From assembly GCF_025144725.1 (NCBI RefSeq), contig NZ_JALXKS010000056.1, forward strand, positions 1 to 12,829: 12,829 nt of DNA. The letters are read 5' to 3'. This DNA comes from Brevibacterium sp. p3-SID960 (GTDB taxonomy: Bacteria; Actinomycetota; Actinomycetes; Actinomycetales; Brevibacteriaceae). A model generated the notes under the pieces. That model saw nothing but the letters and a program-made list of their open reading frames with translations. It was not told the DNA's origin and made no database searches. The position numbers and the translations under genes are program-made. Of the stretch, positions 1 through 5,943 are shown piece by piece. Position 1 is the stretch's first letter; the number at the start of each line of letters is the position of its first letter.

Positions 1-29
1 GTCGCACCACCGCCCTGTGCGGTCGCCGA

Positions 30-614
30 TCACTTCTGCTGCTTGGCTGCCTTCGCCGCGGCCTTGCGGGCCTTCTTGTTCTCACGCACCTGCTGCAGCG
101 TCTCATCATCGACGATGTCAGCAGCAGAGATGAGCGCATCGGCATCCCCGTACTCACCGGCCGCCTCACGCCAGCCCTCAGCCTGCAGATCGAACTGCTT
201 GCCCAAAAGCGATAAGAAGATCTTCGCCTTCTGATCGCCGAAGCCCGGCAGCTTCTTCAGCCGCTTGAGCACCTCGGCCCCATCCGGGTCGCCGGCAGTC
301 CACAGCGCCTCGGTTTTGCCGTCGTAGTCGGCACAGATCGTGGCCGCGAGCTTCTGCACCCGCTCAGCCATCGACTTCGGGAACCGGTGGACGGCCGGCT
401 TTTCCTTGAACGCCTCGAGGAACTCCTCGGGATCGGCCTCGGCCACCAGCTCGGGGGAGTACCCGCCGAGGCGCTCGGCCAGTTTGGCCGGTCCGGCGAA
501 AGCGGACTCCATGGTCACTTGTTGGTCAAGCAGCATTCCAGTCAGCAGGGCGAAGGGATTCTCAGCCAGCAGCTTGTCAGCGGCCGGCTCGGTCGCCAGA
601 TACAGAGTCGTCAT
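30..614 (-). CDS. HhH-GPD-type base excision repair-like protein
   Basis: A 194-residue protein resembling the short actinobacterial proteins annotated as HhH-GPD-type base excision DNA repair proteins. An N-terminal helical part with MLLDQQVTMESAF (about 27-39) corresponds to the LxxQ region of EndoIII-like glycosylases. A helix-hairpin-helix follows at about 118-138, with the hairpin LPGFG (122-126). The C-terminus (176-194) is a Lys/Ala-rich basic tail that could bind nucleic acid. By eye the position of the EndoIII catalytic lysine is Gln128 (Lys is one residue later), and the region where the catalytic Asp is expected reads LQAEGW, so glycosylase activity is uncertain. The gene is divergent from the ychJ-like gene, 62 bp between starts. 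A weak -10 (CACAAT, 621-626 on the minus strand) lies 6 nt before the ATG, suggesting a leaderless mRNA. The family call is fairly sure; the biochemical function is not. Confidence 0.85.
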   Translation of the reverse strand: MTTLYLATEPAADKLLAENPFALLTGMLLDQQVTMESAFAGPAKLAERLGGYSPELVAEADPEEFLEAFKEKPAVHRFPKSMAERVQKLAATICADYDGKTEALWTAGDPDGAEVLKRLKKLPGFGDQKAKIFLSLLGKQFDLQAEGWREAAGEYGDADALISAADIVDDETLQQVRENKKARKAAAKAAKQQK

Positions 615-639
615 GCCCCTATTGTGTCAGCACTGGACA

Positions 640-669
640 TTCCTGTGCCTGCGCCGATCCTGCTAGCGT
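640..669 (+). promoter_or_regulatory. promoter of the ychJ-like gene, probably leaderless
   Basis: A -10 hexamer TAGCGT (664-669) ends 7 nt before the ATG at 677, and a poor -35 candidate TTCCTG (640-645) sits 18 nt upstream. No Shine-Dalgarno sequence precedes the ATG. This layout matches leaderless starts elsewhere in the window (udgB, tpx, patatin). Confidence 0.4.
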
Positions 670-676
670 CGGATCC

Positions 677-1117
677 ATGACAACGCATGCGTTCTCCCGC
701 AGCAGCGGCGGTGCGACCTGCCCGTGCGGCGGCCTGCCGAAAGGTGCAGCCTTCCGCGACTGCTGCCAGCCCGCCCTCAACCTGCAGACCTGGCCTGCCA
801 CCGCCGAGGCGCTCATGCGCTCGCGCTACTCCGCCTTCGCCACCGGCAACGGCGACCACCTCTTCCGCACCTGGGATCCGCGCACCCGCCCAGCCGACAC
901 CTCCCCGCCGGTCGCCGACTGGGTGCGCCTGGAGATCCTGCGCACCGAAGCCGGGGGAGAAGACGACACCGAGGGCATCGTCGAATTCCGCGCCCACTGC
1001 ATCGAAGACCGCAAGAAGCACATCATCCACGAGGTCTCCACCTTCGCCAAGCGCGCCGGCCGCTGGGTCTACGTCGACGCCCTCGAAGCCTCCGGCCAGC
1101 CGGCAGCGACACCGTGA
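677..1117 (+). CDS. ychJ: YchJ family SEC-C metal-binding protein
   Basis: A 146-residue protein of the YchJ/UPF0225 family. The N-terminus has a SEC-C-like zinc-binding motif, C15-P-C17 then C29-C30 (CPCGG...FRDCCQP). The NTF2-like family core begins at about residue 43 with ALMRSRYSAFATG and continues through WDPRTRP to WVYVDA near the end. Length matches the family. The molecular role is not established; a metal-binding or protein-contact role is inferred from the SEC-C motif only. The start is the first ATG after a -10-like TAGCGT and lacks a Shine-Dalgarno sequence, so translation is probably leaderless. The stop overlaps the GTG of the next gene (GTGA), implying translational coupling. 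Confidence 0.9.
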   Translation: MTTHAFSRSSGGATCPCGGLPKGAAFRDCCQPALNLQTWPATAEALMRSRYSAFATGNGDHLFRTWDPRTRPADTSPPVADWVRLEILRTEAGGEDDTEGIVEFRAHCIEDRKKHIIHEVSTFAKRAGRWVYVDALEASGQPAATP

Positions 1118-1653
1118 GCCAGGTCAGCGCCTTCTTCCTGCGCGGCATCAACCTCGGCGGCCGCAACCGCGTGCCCATGGCCGAACTGCGCCAACTCGCC
1201 GACCGCCTCGGCGCCGGTAGCATCGCCACTCACCTGGCCAGCGGCAACCTCGTGTGCACCCCGCCCGAGGCGCCGGGCGCCTTCGCCGATCGCCTCACCG
1301 CGGCAGTGGAGGAGACGTACGGATTCGCAGTCCCGGTCGTCACCCGCACCGCGAGCCAACTCGCAGCGGTCCTCGTCGACGATCCCTTCGCCGGGATCGC
1401 CGACAATCCCAGCACCGAACTCGTCTACCTCTTCGCCGCGCCCGTCGCGGAATCCGACCGCTGCGCGTTGCCGCTCACCGGCGGCGAACAGGCCGCCTGG
1501 GCAGACGATCACCTGCGGGTCTGGCACGATCGCGGGGTGCACGGCTCGAAGGTCTCCCACAGCCTGCTCGAACGCCGGCTGGGCATCACCGTCACCGCCC
1601 GCAATGTCCGGACCTTAGCGGCCGTCTCGGCACTGTGCGACCGGGCGGAATAG
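1114..1653 (+). CDS. DUF1697 domain-containing protein
   Basis: A 179-residue protein covering the full DUF1697 family. It opens with [20 protein letters not shown], the usual signature, followed by HLASGNLVC, then [15 protein letters not shown] and near the end [26 protein letters not shown]. The start is GTG at 1114, overlapping the TGA of the ychJ-like gene. The open frame extends far upstream (to 724), but that part is an out-of-frame arginine-rich shadow of the ychJ-like gene. No clear Shine-Dalgarno sequence is present, so initiation probably relies on coupling. The family has no firmly established function; the catalytic role, if any, is unknown. It ends in TAG, the only gene here not ending in TGA. 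Confidence 0.88.
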   Translation: MSQVSAFFLRGINLGGRNRVPMAELRQLADRLGAGSIATHLASGNLVCTPPEAPGAFADRLTAAVEETYGFAVPVVTRTASQLAAVLVDDPFAGIADNPSTELVYLFAAPVAESDRCALPLTGGEQAAWADDHLRVWHDRGVHGSKVSHSLLERRLGITVTARNVRTLAAVSALCDRAE

Positions 1654-1706
1654 GATGGACAGGCGTGCCGTTACGCACTCGAGAAGCCAAACCCCATGGA
1701 GGTTCA

Positions 1707-2615
1707 GTGACACAGCGCCCCGCGGCCGACCCGAATGAGAAGTTCAGCGACTACGCCCACGGTGAGAAGCTCGTGAGTACTGCCTGGGTCGCCGAGCACC
1801 TCGGCGACGACGGACTCGTCATCGTCGAAAGCGACGAGGACGTCCTGCTCTACGAGACCGGCCACATTCCCGGAGCCGTCAAGGTCGACTGGCACACCGA
1901 ACTCAACGACCCCGTCACCCGCGACTACCTCGACGGCGAGGGCTTTGCCGCCCTCATGTCGAAGAAGGGCATCAGCCGGGAGGACACCGTCGTCATCTAC
2001 GGCGACAAGTCCAACTGGTGGGCCGCCTACGCCCTGTGGGTCTTCGAGCTCTTCGGCCACCCCGACGTGCGCCTCATGGACGGCGGGCGCGCAGCCTGGA
2101 TCGCCTCCGGCGGTGAGATGACGACTGACGCCCCCAAGCGCGAGACCACCGAATACCCGGTTGTCGACCGCGTCGACGCCGGCAGCCGCGCCTTCATGAC
2201 CGATGTGCTCGACCACCTCGGCAAGCCGCTCATCGACGTGCGCTCCCCGGAGGAGTACACCGGTGCCCGCACCCACATGCCCGACTACCCCGAAGAGGGC
2301 GCCCTGCGCGGCGGCCACATCCCGACGGCCGCCTCGGTGCCGTGGGCCCGGGCAGCCAACGACGACGGGACCTTCCGCTCCCGCGACGAACTCGAAGCGA
2401 TCTACACCGACGAGGTCGGCCTCGACCGCAACGATGACATCATCGCCTACTGCCGGATCGGCGAGCGCTCCAGCCACACCTGGTTCGTGCTGCGCTACCT
2501 GCTCGGCTACGAGTCGGTGCGCAACTACGACGGCTCCTGGACCGAATGGGGCAACGCCGTGCGCGTGCCGATCGTCAAGGGCGAAGACCGCGGGGAGGTG
2601 CCCGGACGCGCATGA
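1707..2615 (+). CDS. sseA: thiosulfate sulfurtransferase, two-domain rhodanese (CysA/SseA type)
   Basis: A 302-residue tandem rhodanese very close in style to mycobacterial CysA2/CysA3. The N-terminal, non-catalytic domain has [40 protein letters not shown] and [11 protein letters not shown]. The C-terminal domain has [27 protein letters not shown] and the active-site loop [14 protein letters not shown], with catalytic Cys249 (TGC at 2451). It would move sulfane sulfur from thiosulfate or a similar donor to an acceptor in the cytoplasm. GTG at 1707 is chosen because GGAGG (1698-1702) lies 4 nt upstream and the homology starts soon after. A -10-like TAGGAT (1651-1656) overlaps the previous stop codon. 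The stop overlaps the ATG of sufE, so the two proteins are probably co-translated; SufE could be its partner in sulfur transfer. The exact donor (thiosulfate or 3-mercaptopyruvate) is not certain. Confidence 0.93.
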   Translation: MTQRPAADPNEKFSDYAHGEKLVSTAWVAEHLGDDGLVIVESDEDVLLYETGHIPGAVKVDWHTELNDPVTRDYLDGEGFAALMSKKGISREDTVVIYGDKSNWWAAYALWVFELFGHPDVRLMDGGRAAWIASGGEMTTDAPKRETTEYPVVDRVDAGSRAFMTDVLDHLGKPLIDVRSPEEYTGARTHMPDYPEEGALRGGHIPTAASVPWARAANDDGTFRSRDELEAIYTDEVGLDRNDDIIAYCRIGERSSHTWFVLRYLLGYESVRNYDGSWTEWGNAVRVPIVKGEDRGEVPGRA

Positions 2616-3085
2616 GCGAGAACCTTCCTGAGTCGCTGCAGGAGATCATCGACGACTTCGCAGCCCTGGCCGAACCGGACAAGCTGCAGCTGCTGCTCGA
2701 ATTCAGCAACGAGCTGCCCGGCCTGCCCGAGCGCTACGCCGACCACCCCGAGCTGCTCGAACCGGTTCCAGAGTGCCAGTCGCCGATCTTCCTCGTCACC
2801 GAAGTCGGCGACGGCGAGCAGGCCGGCACCGAGGCGCCGGCTGGCGAGGACGCTGAGGTGCGGCTGTTCTTCTCCGCCCCGCCCGAGGCGCCGACGACCC
2901 GCGGCTTCGCCGGCATCCTGCACGAGGGTCTCAATGGGCTCACGGCCAAGGAGATCCTCGAGGTGCCCTCGGATCTGGCGCTCAAGCTCTCGCTCAACGA
3001 CTCCGTCAGCCCGCTGCGGCTGCGCGGCATGTCCGGGATGCTCGCCCGCATCCAGCGGCAGGTCAAGGAGAAGGCCCTCGGCTGA
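2612..3085 (+). CDS. sufE: SufE family cysteine desulfurase sulfur acceptor
   Basis: A 157-residue SufE-like protein. SufE proteins accept persulfide sulfur from a cysteine desulfurase (SufS) and pass it to the Fe-S scaffold. The N-terminal helix ([24 protein letters not shown]) is typical. The catalytic cysteine is Cys55 in VPECQSPIF, matching the conserved xxCQSx loop of E. coli SufE (Cys51). A short acidic insertion ([14 protein letters not shown], about 70-83) precedes the strand [21 protein letters not shown], and the C-terminal helix ends [18 protein letters not shown]. The ATG overlaps the sulfurtransferase stop (ATGA); GGAGG at 2594-2598 is 13 nt upstream. Pairing of a rhodanese with SufE, also seen in mycobacteria (Rv3283-Rv3284), suggests the rhodanese feeds sulfur into SufE or shares its acceptor. 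No sufS or suf scaffold genes are in view. Confidence 0.93.
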   Translation: MSENLPESLQEIIDDFAALAEPDKLQLLLEFSNELPGLPERYADHPELLEPVPECQSPIFLVTEVGDGEQAGTEAPAGEDAEVRLFFSAPPEAPTTRGFAGILHEGLNGLTAKEILEVPSDLALKLSLNDSVSPLRLRGMSGMLARIQRQVKEKALG

Positions 3086-3110
3086 ACCCCGCAGGGCCCA
3101 CCCGAGGGCC
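3073..3110. terminator. inverted repeat across the sufE stop, possible terminator
   Basis: Perfect 8-bp arms, GGCCCTCG (3073-3080) and CGAGGGCC (3103-3110), are separated by 22 nt and span the sufE stop codon. There is no T tract, which is common for actinobacterial terminators. The long loop weakens the call. Confidence 0.4.
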
Positions 3111-3139
3111 AGCGCCCGCAGTTGGCCGCAGCCGCTTGA

Positions 3140-3158
3140 GGCTGAGCCGGTCTCAGCC
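3140..3158. terminator. hairpin overlapping the pit stop codon, possible bidirectional terminator
   Basis: Perfect 7-bp arms, GGCTGAG (3140-3146) and CTCAGCC (3152-3158), with a 5-nt loop. The right arm contains the pit stop codon on the minus strand (3153-3155). It lies between the convergent sufE and pit genes. No T tract follows in either direction. Confidence 0.4.
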
Positions 3159-4769
3159 GAGCAGTGCGCGCAGGGTGACGACGCCGACCGAGCCGATGAG
3201 CGCTGCCGCCGGCAGGGTGATGACCCAGGCCAGGGCGATCGGCTTCATGAGGTTCCAGTTCGCCGCCCGGTTGACCAGGCCGACGCCGAGCACCGCGCCG
3301 ATGAGGATGTGTGTTGAGGACACCGGCAGGCCGAGCACCGAAGCACCCATGACGACACCGGCCGCGGCGAGCTCGGCGGCGAACCCGGAGGCCGGGTGCA
3401 TCTTCGTCAGGCCCGTGCCGACGGTCTGGATGACCTTGCGGCCGACGAACCACAGCCCGGCGATGAGCGCGACGCCAGCAGTGACCATGATCGCCGCCGG
3501 CACTGCTGACTCCTCAGCCACCGACTGCGTCTTGAGCACATCGATGATCGCCGCGAACGGTCCGACGGCGTTGGCGATGTCATTCGAGCCGTGGGAGAAC
3601 GCGAACGCCGAGGCGGTGAACACCTGCATCCAGCTGAAGAGCAGGAACGTCGAGCGCGACAGGTCGTGGTGGCGCAGCGTCTTGGCGAAGATGAACACCG
3701 CCATCCACACCGATGCGCCGATCATGCCGAGGATGAGGTAGTTGCCGACACCGTCGATCGACAGGTCGAGGTTCTTCAGCCCCTTGAACAGCAGCATCGA
3801 GCCGATGATGATCGATCCGCCGGCCGCCAGCAGCGGCACCCACACCTGCAGCGCCCGGTGCGCATCGACCTGCTCGGCCTCCTGCTGCAGGTCATACAGC
3901 TCCCGGTAGTAATCGGATTCGAGCTCCTCGCGCTTGAAGTCCGGCAGGTTCACCTGCGCAGCATCGCGGGCCATGACATTGGTGTAGGCGATCTGCTGCA
4001 GCTCCGTCAGCCGCTCAAACGACTGCTTGTGCCGGTTGCGCAGCTCCGCACGGCTCACGCGCAGCTGGCGCAGCTTCTCATCAGCCTCCTCGTTGTAGAC
4101 GAGGATGTGCTTCTTGATCCGGCCGAACAGCACGTAGGCGACGAGCCCGCCGAGCACGGGGGAGAGCACCCAGGAGATCGCGATCTGGCCGATCTGACCC
4201 CACTGCACCATCTCCAGCCCGCCGGTGCCGGTGACGATGCCGAGGGTGACAGCCGCGCCGACGATGCCGCCGATGATCGAGTGCGTTGTCGAGACCGGCC
4301 AGCCCATCCGGGTGGCCACCAGCAGCCACACGGCCGCGCCGAGCAGTGCCGACATCATGATGAACACGAAGTCCATCGGGTCGACCTGCATCCCGCCGAG
4401 GTCGACGATGCCCGAGCGCACCGTATCGGTGACATCACCGCCGGCGAGCACCGCACCGGAGACCTCGAAGACGGCGGCGACCATGAGCGCCTGCTTCATC
4501 GTCAGCGTCCCAGCGCCCACACTCGTGCCGAACGAGTTGGCGACGTCGTTGCCGCCGATGTTGAAGGCCATGAACATGCCGAAGATGATCGTGGTGATGA
4601 GCACGAGCCGGAACTGGGTCTGGCCGACATAGCCGAAGGACCAGAACGTGAAGCCGATGAACGCTGCCGCCAGCAGCAGTCCGAACCAGATGTGCCACCA
4701 CTTGTCGGGGCCGAGAAAACCTCGCGTCACCGGAGCATGTGCGCCGCGGGTCATCGTATCGTCTGCCAT
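3153..4769 (-). CDS. pit: inorganic phosphate transporter, PiT family
   Basis: A 538-residue membrane protein of the PiT/PHO4 family, which imports phosphate (often as a metal-phosphate complex) with H+ or Na+. The two inverted family signatures are present: [19 protein letters not shown] (69-87) with WPVSTTHS (157-164), and [15 protein letters not shown] (391-405) with LPVSSTH (481-487). About ten to twelve hydrophobic segments can be seen. A charged, helical cytoplasmic loop (about 217-308) separates the halves. The ATG at 4769 is chosen over an upstream ATG at 4802 because GGAGGA sits a few nucleotides before it. No phoU-like DUF47 gene, a frequent partner of PiT, is adjacent. Upstream lie two dyads that might bind a regulator (4816-4832 and 4787-4794); no PHO-box direct repeat is evident. 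Confidence 0.95.
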   Translation of the reverse strand: MADDTMTRGAHAPVTRGFLGPDKWWHIWFGLLLAAAFIGFTFWSFGYVGQTQFRLVLITTIIFGMFMAFNIGGNDVANSFGTSVGAGTLTMKQALMVAAVFEVSGAVLAGGDVTDTVRSGIVDLGGMQVDPMDFVFIMMSALLGAAVWLLVATRMGWPVSTTHSIIGGIVGAAVTLGIVTGTGGLEMVQWGQIGQIAISWVLSPVLGGLVAYVLFGRIKKHILVYNEEADEKLRQLRVSRAELRNRHKQSFERLTELQQIAYTNVMARDAAQVNLPDFKREELESDYYRELYDLQQEAEQVDAHRALQVWVPLLAAGGSIIIGSMLLFKGLKNLDLSIDGVGNYLILGMIGASVWMAVFIFAKTLRHHDLSRSTFLLFSWMQVFTASAFAFSHGSNDIANAVGPFAAIIDVLKTQSVAEESAVPAAIMVTAGVALIAGLWFVGRKVIQTVGTGLTKMHPASGFAAELAAAGVVMGASVLGLPVSSTHILIGAVLGVGLVNRAANWNLMKPIALAWVITLPAAALIGSVGVVTLRALLG

Positions 4770-4786
4770 GATTCCTCCAGACACAT

Positions 4787-4794
4787 AAGCGCTT
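4787..4794. promoter_or_regulatory. short palindrome upstream of pit
   Basis: AAGCGCTT is a perfect 8-bp palindrome 17 nt upstream of the pit start, just above its Shine-Dalgarno sequence. Short palindromes like this occur in some operator cores, but one this small can arise by chance. Confidence 0.2.
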
Positions 4795-4815
4795 GCTTTC
4801 ACTGGATTGTCGGCA

Positions 4816-4832
4816 CCACAGGTGGCCTGTGG
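4816..4832. promoter_or_regulatory. 17-bp dyad, candidate operator upstream of pit
   Basis: Perfect 7-bp arms CCACAGG and CCTGTGG around a TGG centre, 46 nt upstream of the pit start codon. The short centre fits a protein-binding dyad better than a hairpin. I do not recognise the regulator. Confidence 0.35.
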
Positions 4833-4903
4833 CTGAATTCCAGAGGAGTTTTGGGCGTACTCTCGCCGTTCCCGAGGCGCCGGGCACCTGCCCAGTACGC
4901 GAA

Positions 4904-4935
4904 TGAGGTTGTCCTAACTACCGGTGGGGTAGGGT
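4904..4935 (+). promoter_or_regulatory. candidate iron-repressor (DtxR/IdeR-like) box and promoter of the siderophore-interacting gene
   Basis: The stretch 4904-4922 reads TGAGGTTGTCCTAACTACC and matches the known DtxR/IdeR consensus (TWAGGTWAGSCTWACCTWA) at about 12 of 19 positions by eye. The left half and central CCTAAC match well; the right end is poor. It overlaps a -35-like TTGTCC (4909-4914). A -10-like TAGGGT (4930-4935) follows after 15 nt. Iron-dependent repression of a siderophore reductase gene would make biological sense, but the match is imperfect. Confidence 0.4.
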
Positions 4936-4989
4936 GGGGCCGTGGCCGCACCCGGCCAGATCCCTACATGCGAAAGGCAGGTTGCCGCA

Positions 4990-5823
4990 ATGGCGCCAGC
5001 GAAGAAGCGCACTCTGCGCCACGGCACCGTCACCTCACGGCGGTGGCTCTCCGATGAGCTCATCCGCCTCACCGTCACCAGCAGTGATCTCATCGGCCTC
5101 GACCTGCCGTGCACCGACCACTACATCAAGCTGCTCTTCCCGCCCGCCGGTGCCGAGTACGCCTGGCCCGACGATGCCGCCGAGGTGCTCGAAGACCGCA
5201 CCCGGCCCGATGCGCCGGTCACCCGCACCTACACGCTGCGCCGCGTCGACACGGAGACCGGGGAGGCGGAGATCGACTTCGTCATCCACGGTGAAGAGGG
5301 ACTCGCCGGCCCCTGGGCCCGCGACGCTGAAGAGGGTGACCGGTTCGCCTTCTTCGGTCCCGGCGGTGCCTGGGCGCCGCCGGCCGGAGTGCACATCGTG
5401 CTCGCCGGCGATGAGTCGGCAGCCCCGGCGATCGCCGCCGCCCTCGATGCCCTGCCAGCCGGCACCTCGGCGACGGCCTTCATCGAGATCGCCCACCAGC
5501 GCGCCCGCTTCGAGATGCCCGAACCCGAAGACGCGACGCTGCAGTGGGTCGCCCGCGACGGCGCGACACCGGGCACCGCGCTTGCCGCTGCCGTGCGCGA
5601 CTTCACCCCGCCTGCAGGCGAGGTCGCCTATTTCATCCACGGCGTCGCTGAGATGATCAAGGATCTGCGCCGGTTCCTCTTCGTCGAACGGGGAGTGGAG
5701 AAGTCCGCCGCCTCGATCTCCGGCTATTGGCGGCTGGGCATGACCGAGGACGAATGGCAGTCCTCCAAGCGCGAGTTCGTTGCCGAGATGGAGGCCAGCG
5801 AACACGCCGCCACCGGCAGCTGA
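4990..5823 (+). CDS. siderophore-interacting protein (SIP family flavin reductase)
   Basis: A 277-residue cytoplasmic protein of the SIP/ViuB family, FAD-dependent reductases that release iron from ferric siderophores. The FAD-binding barrel includes HYIKLLFPP (44-52) and the flavin motif RTYTLR (79-84). GPGGAWAP (123-130) and LAGDESAAPAIAAAL (138-152) begin the NAD(P)H-binding half. The C-terminus GYWRLGMTEDEW (245-256) is the usual family ending. The ATG at 4990 follows GAAAGG (4972-4977). A GTG at 4942 would add 16 residues and lies exactly 6 nt after a -10-like TAGGGT, so a leaderless start there is possible; the codons in between are poor in G/C third positions, which favours 4990. The upstream region holds a possible iron box. 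No siderophore transporter genes are adjacent. Confidence 0.92.
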   Translation: MAPAKKRTLRHGTVTSRRWLSDELIRLTVTSSDLIGLDLPCTDHYIKLLFPPAGAEYAWPDDAAEVLEDRTRPDAPVTRTYTLRRVDTETGEAEIDFVIHGEEGLAGPWARDAEEGDRFAFFGPGGAWAPPAGVHIVLAGDESAAPAIAAALDALPAGTSATAFIEIAHQRARFEMPEPEDATLQWVARDGATPGTALAAAVRDFTPPAGEVAYFIHGVAEMIKDLRRFLFVERGVEKSAASISGYWRLGMTEDEWQSSKREFVAEMEASEHAATGS

Positions 5824-5825
5824 AT

Positions 5826-5853
5826 CCGGTGCCGCAGCCGTGCGTGGCGCCGG
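5826..5853 (+). terminator. hairpin after the SIP gene
   Basis: CCGGTGCC (5826-5833) pairs with GGCGCCGG (5846-5853), giving 8 bp with one G-U pair and a 12-nt loop, starting 3 nt after the stop codon. With the separate promoter further down, it suggests the peroxiredoxin gene is its own transcription unit. Confidence 0.5.
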
Positions 5854-5868
5854 TCATATAAGGCAGGG

Positions 5869-5882
5869 GCAACTATTGTTGC
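5869..5882. promoter_or_regulatory. dyad over the peroxiredoxin -35, candidate operator
   Basis: GCAAC-TATT-GTTGC has perfect 5-bp arms and overlaps the -35 hexamer of the peroxiredoxin promoter. Its position suits a repressor or redox regulator site; I cannot name the regulator. Confidence 0.3.
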
Positions 5883-5907
5883 GCGCCGATCCGAGATAAT
5901 GTATAGA
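5879..5907 (+). promoter_or_regulatory. promoter of the peroxiredoxin gene
   Basis: A -35-like TTGCGC (5879-5884) and a -10-like TATAGA (5902-5907) are separated by 17 nt, in an unusually AT-rich patch. The start would fall near 5914, giving a leader of about 30 nt that includes the Shine-Dalgarno GAAAGG (5931-5936), 7 nt before the ATG. A second small dyad, ATGT-ATAG-ACAT (5899-5910), covers the -10. Confidence 0.55.
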
Positions 5908-5943
5908 CATATCCCCGTTGGTTCGCTGCAGAAAGGCATCGAC

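Noticed and set aside
724..1113. N-terminal extension of the DUF1697 gene
   Set aside because: The extension is an Arg/His/Pro-rich out-of-frame reading of the ychJ-like gene; the family homology begins at the GTG at 1114.
1696..1710. Four-codon mini-ORF (ATG GAG GTT CAG TGA) overlapping the sulfurtransferase GTG
   Set aside because: The ATG falls inside the Shine-Dalgarno region and is most simply a chance result of the GGAGG sequence; nothing supports a regulatory leader peptide.
1704..2477. 257-codon open frame opposite the sulfurtransferase
   Set aside because: Composition (Val, Gly, Asp rich) is that of an antisense shadow; the plus strand encodes a full rhodanese.
3591..5057. Long open frame (488 codons) on the plus strand opposite the pit gene
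   Set aside because: It is rich in His, Asp, Glu and Arg with no recognisable domain. It is a GC-rich antisense shadow of pit, whose translation has clear family motifs.
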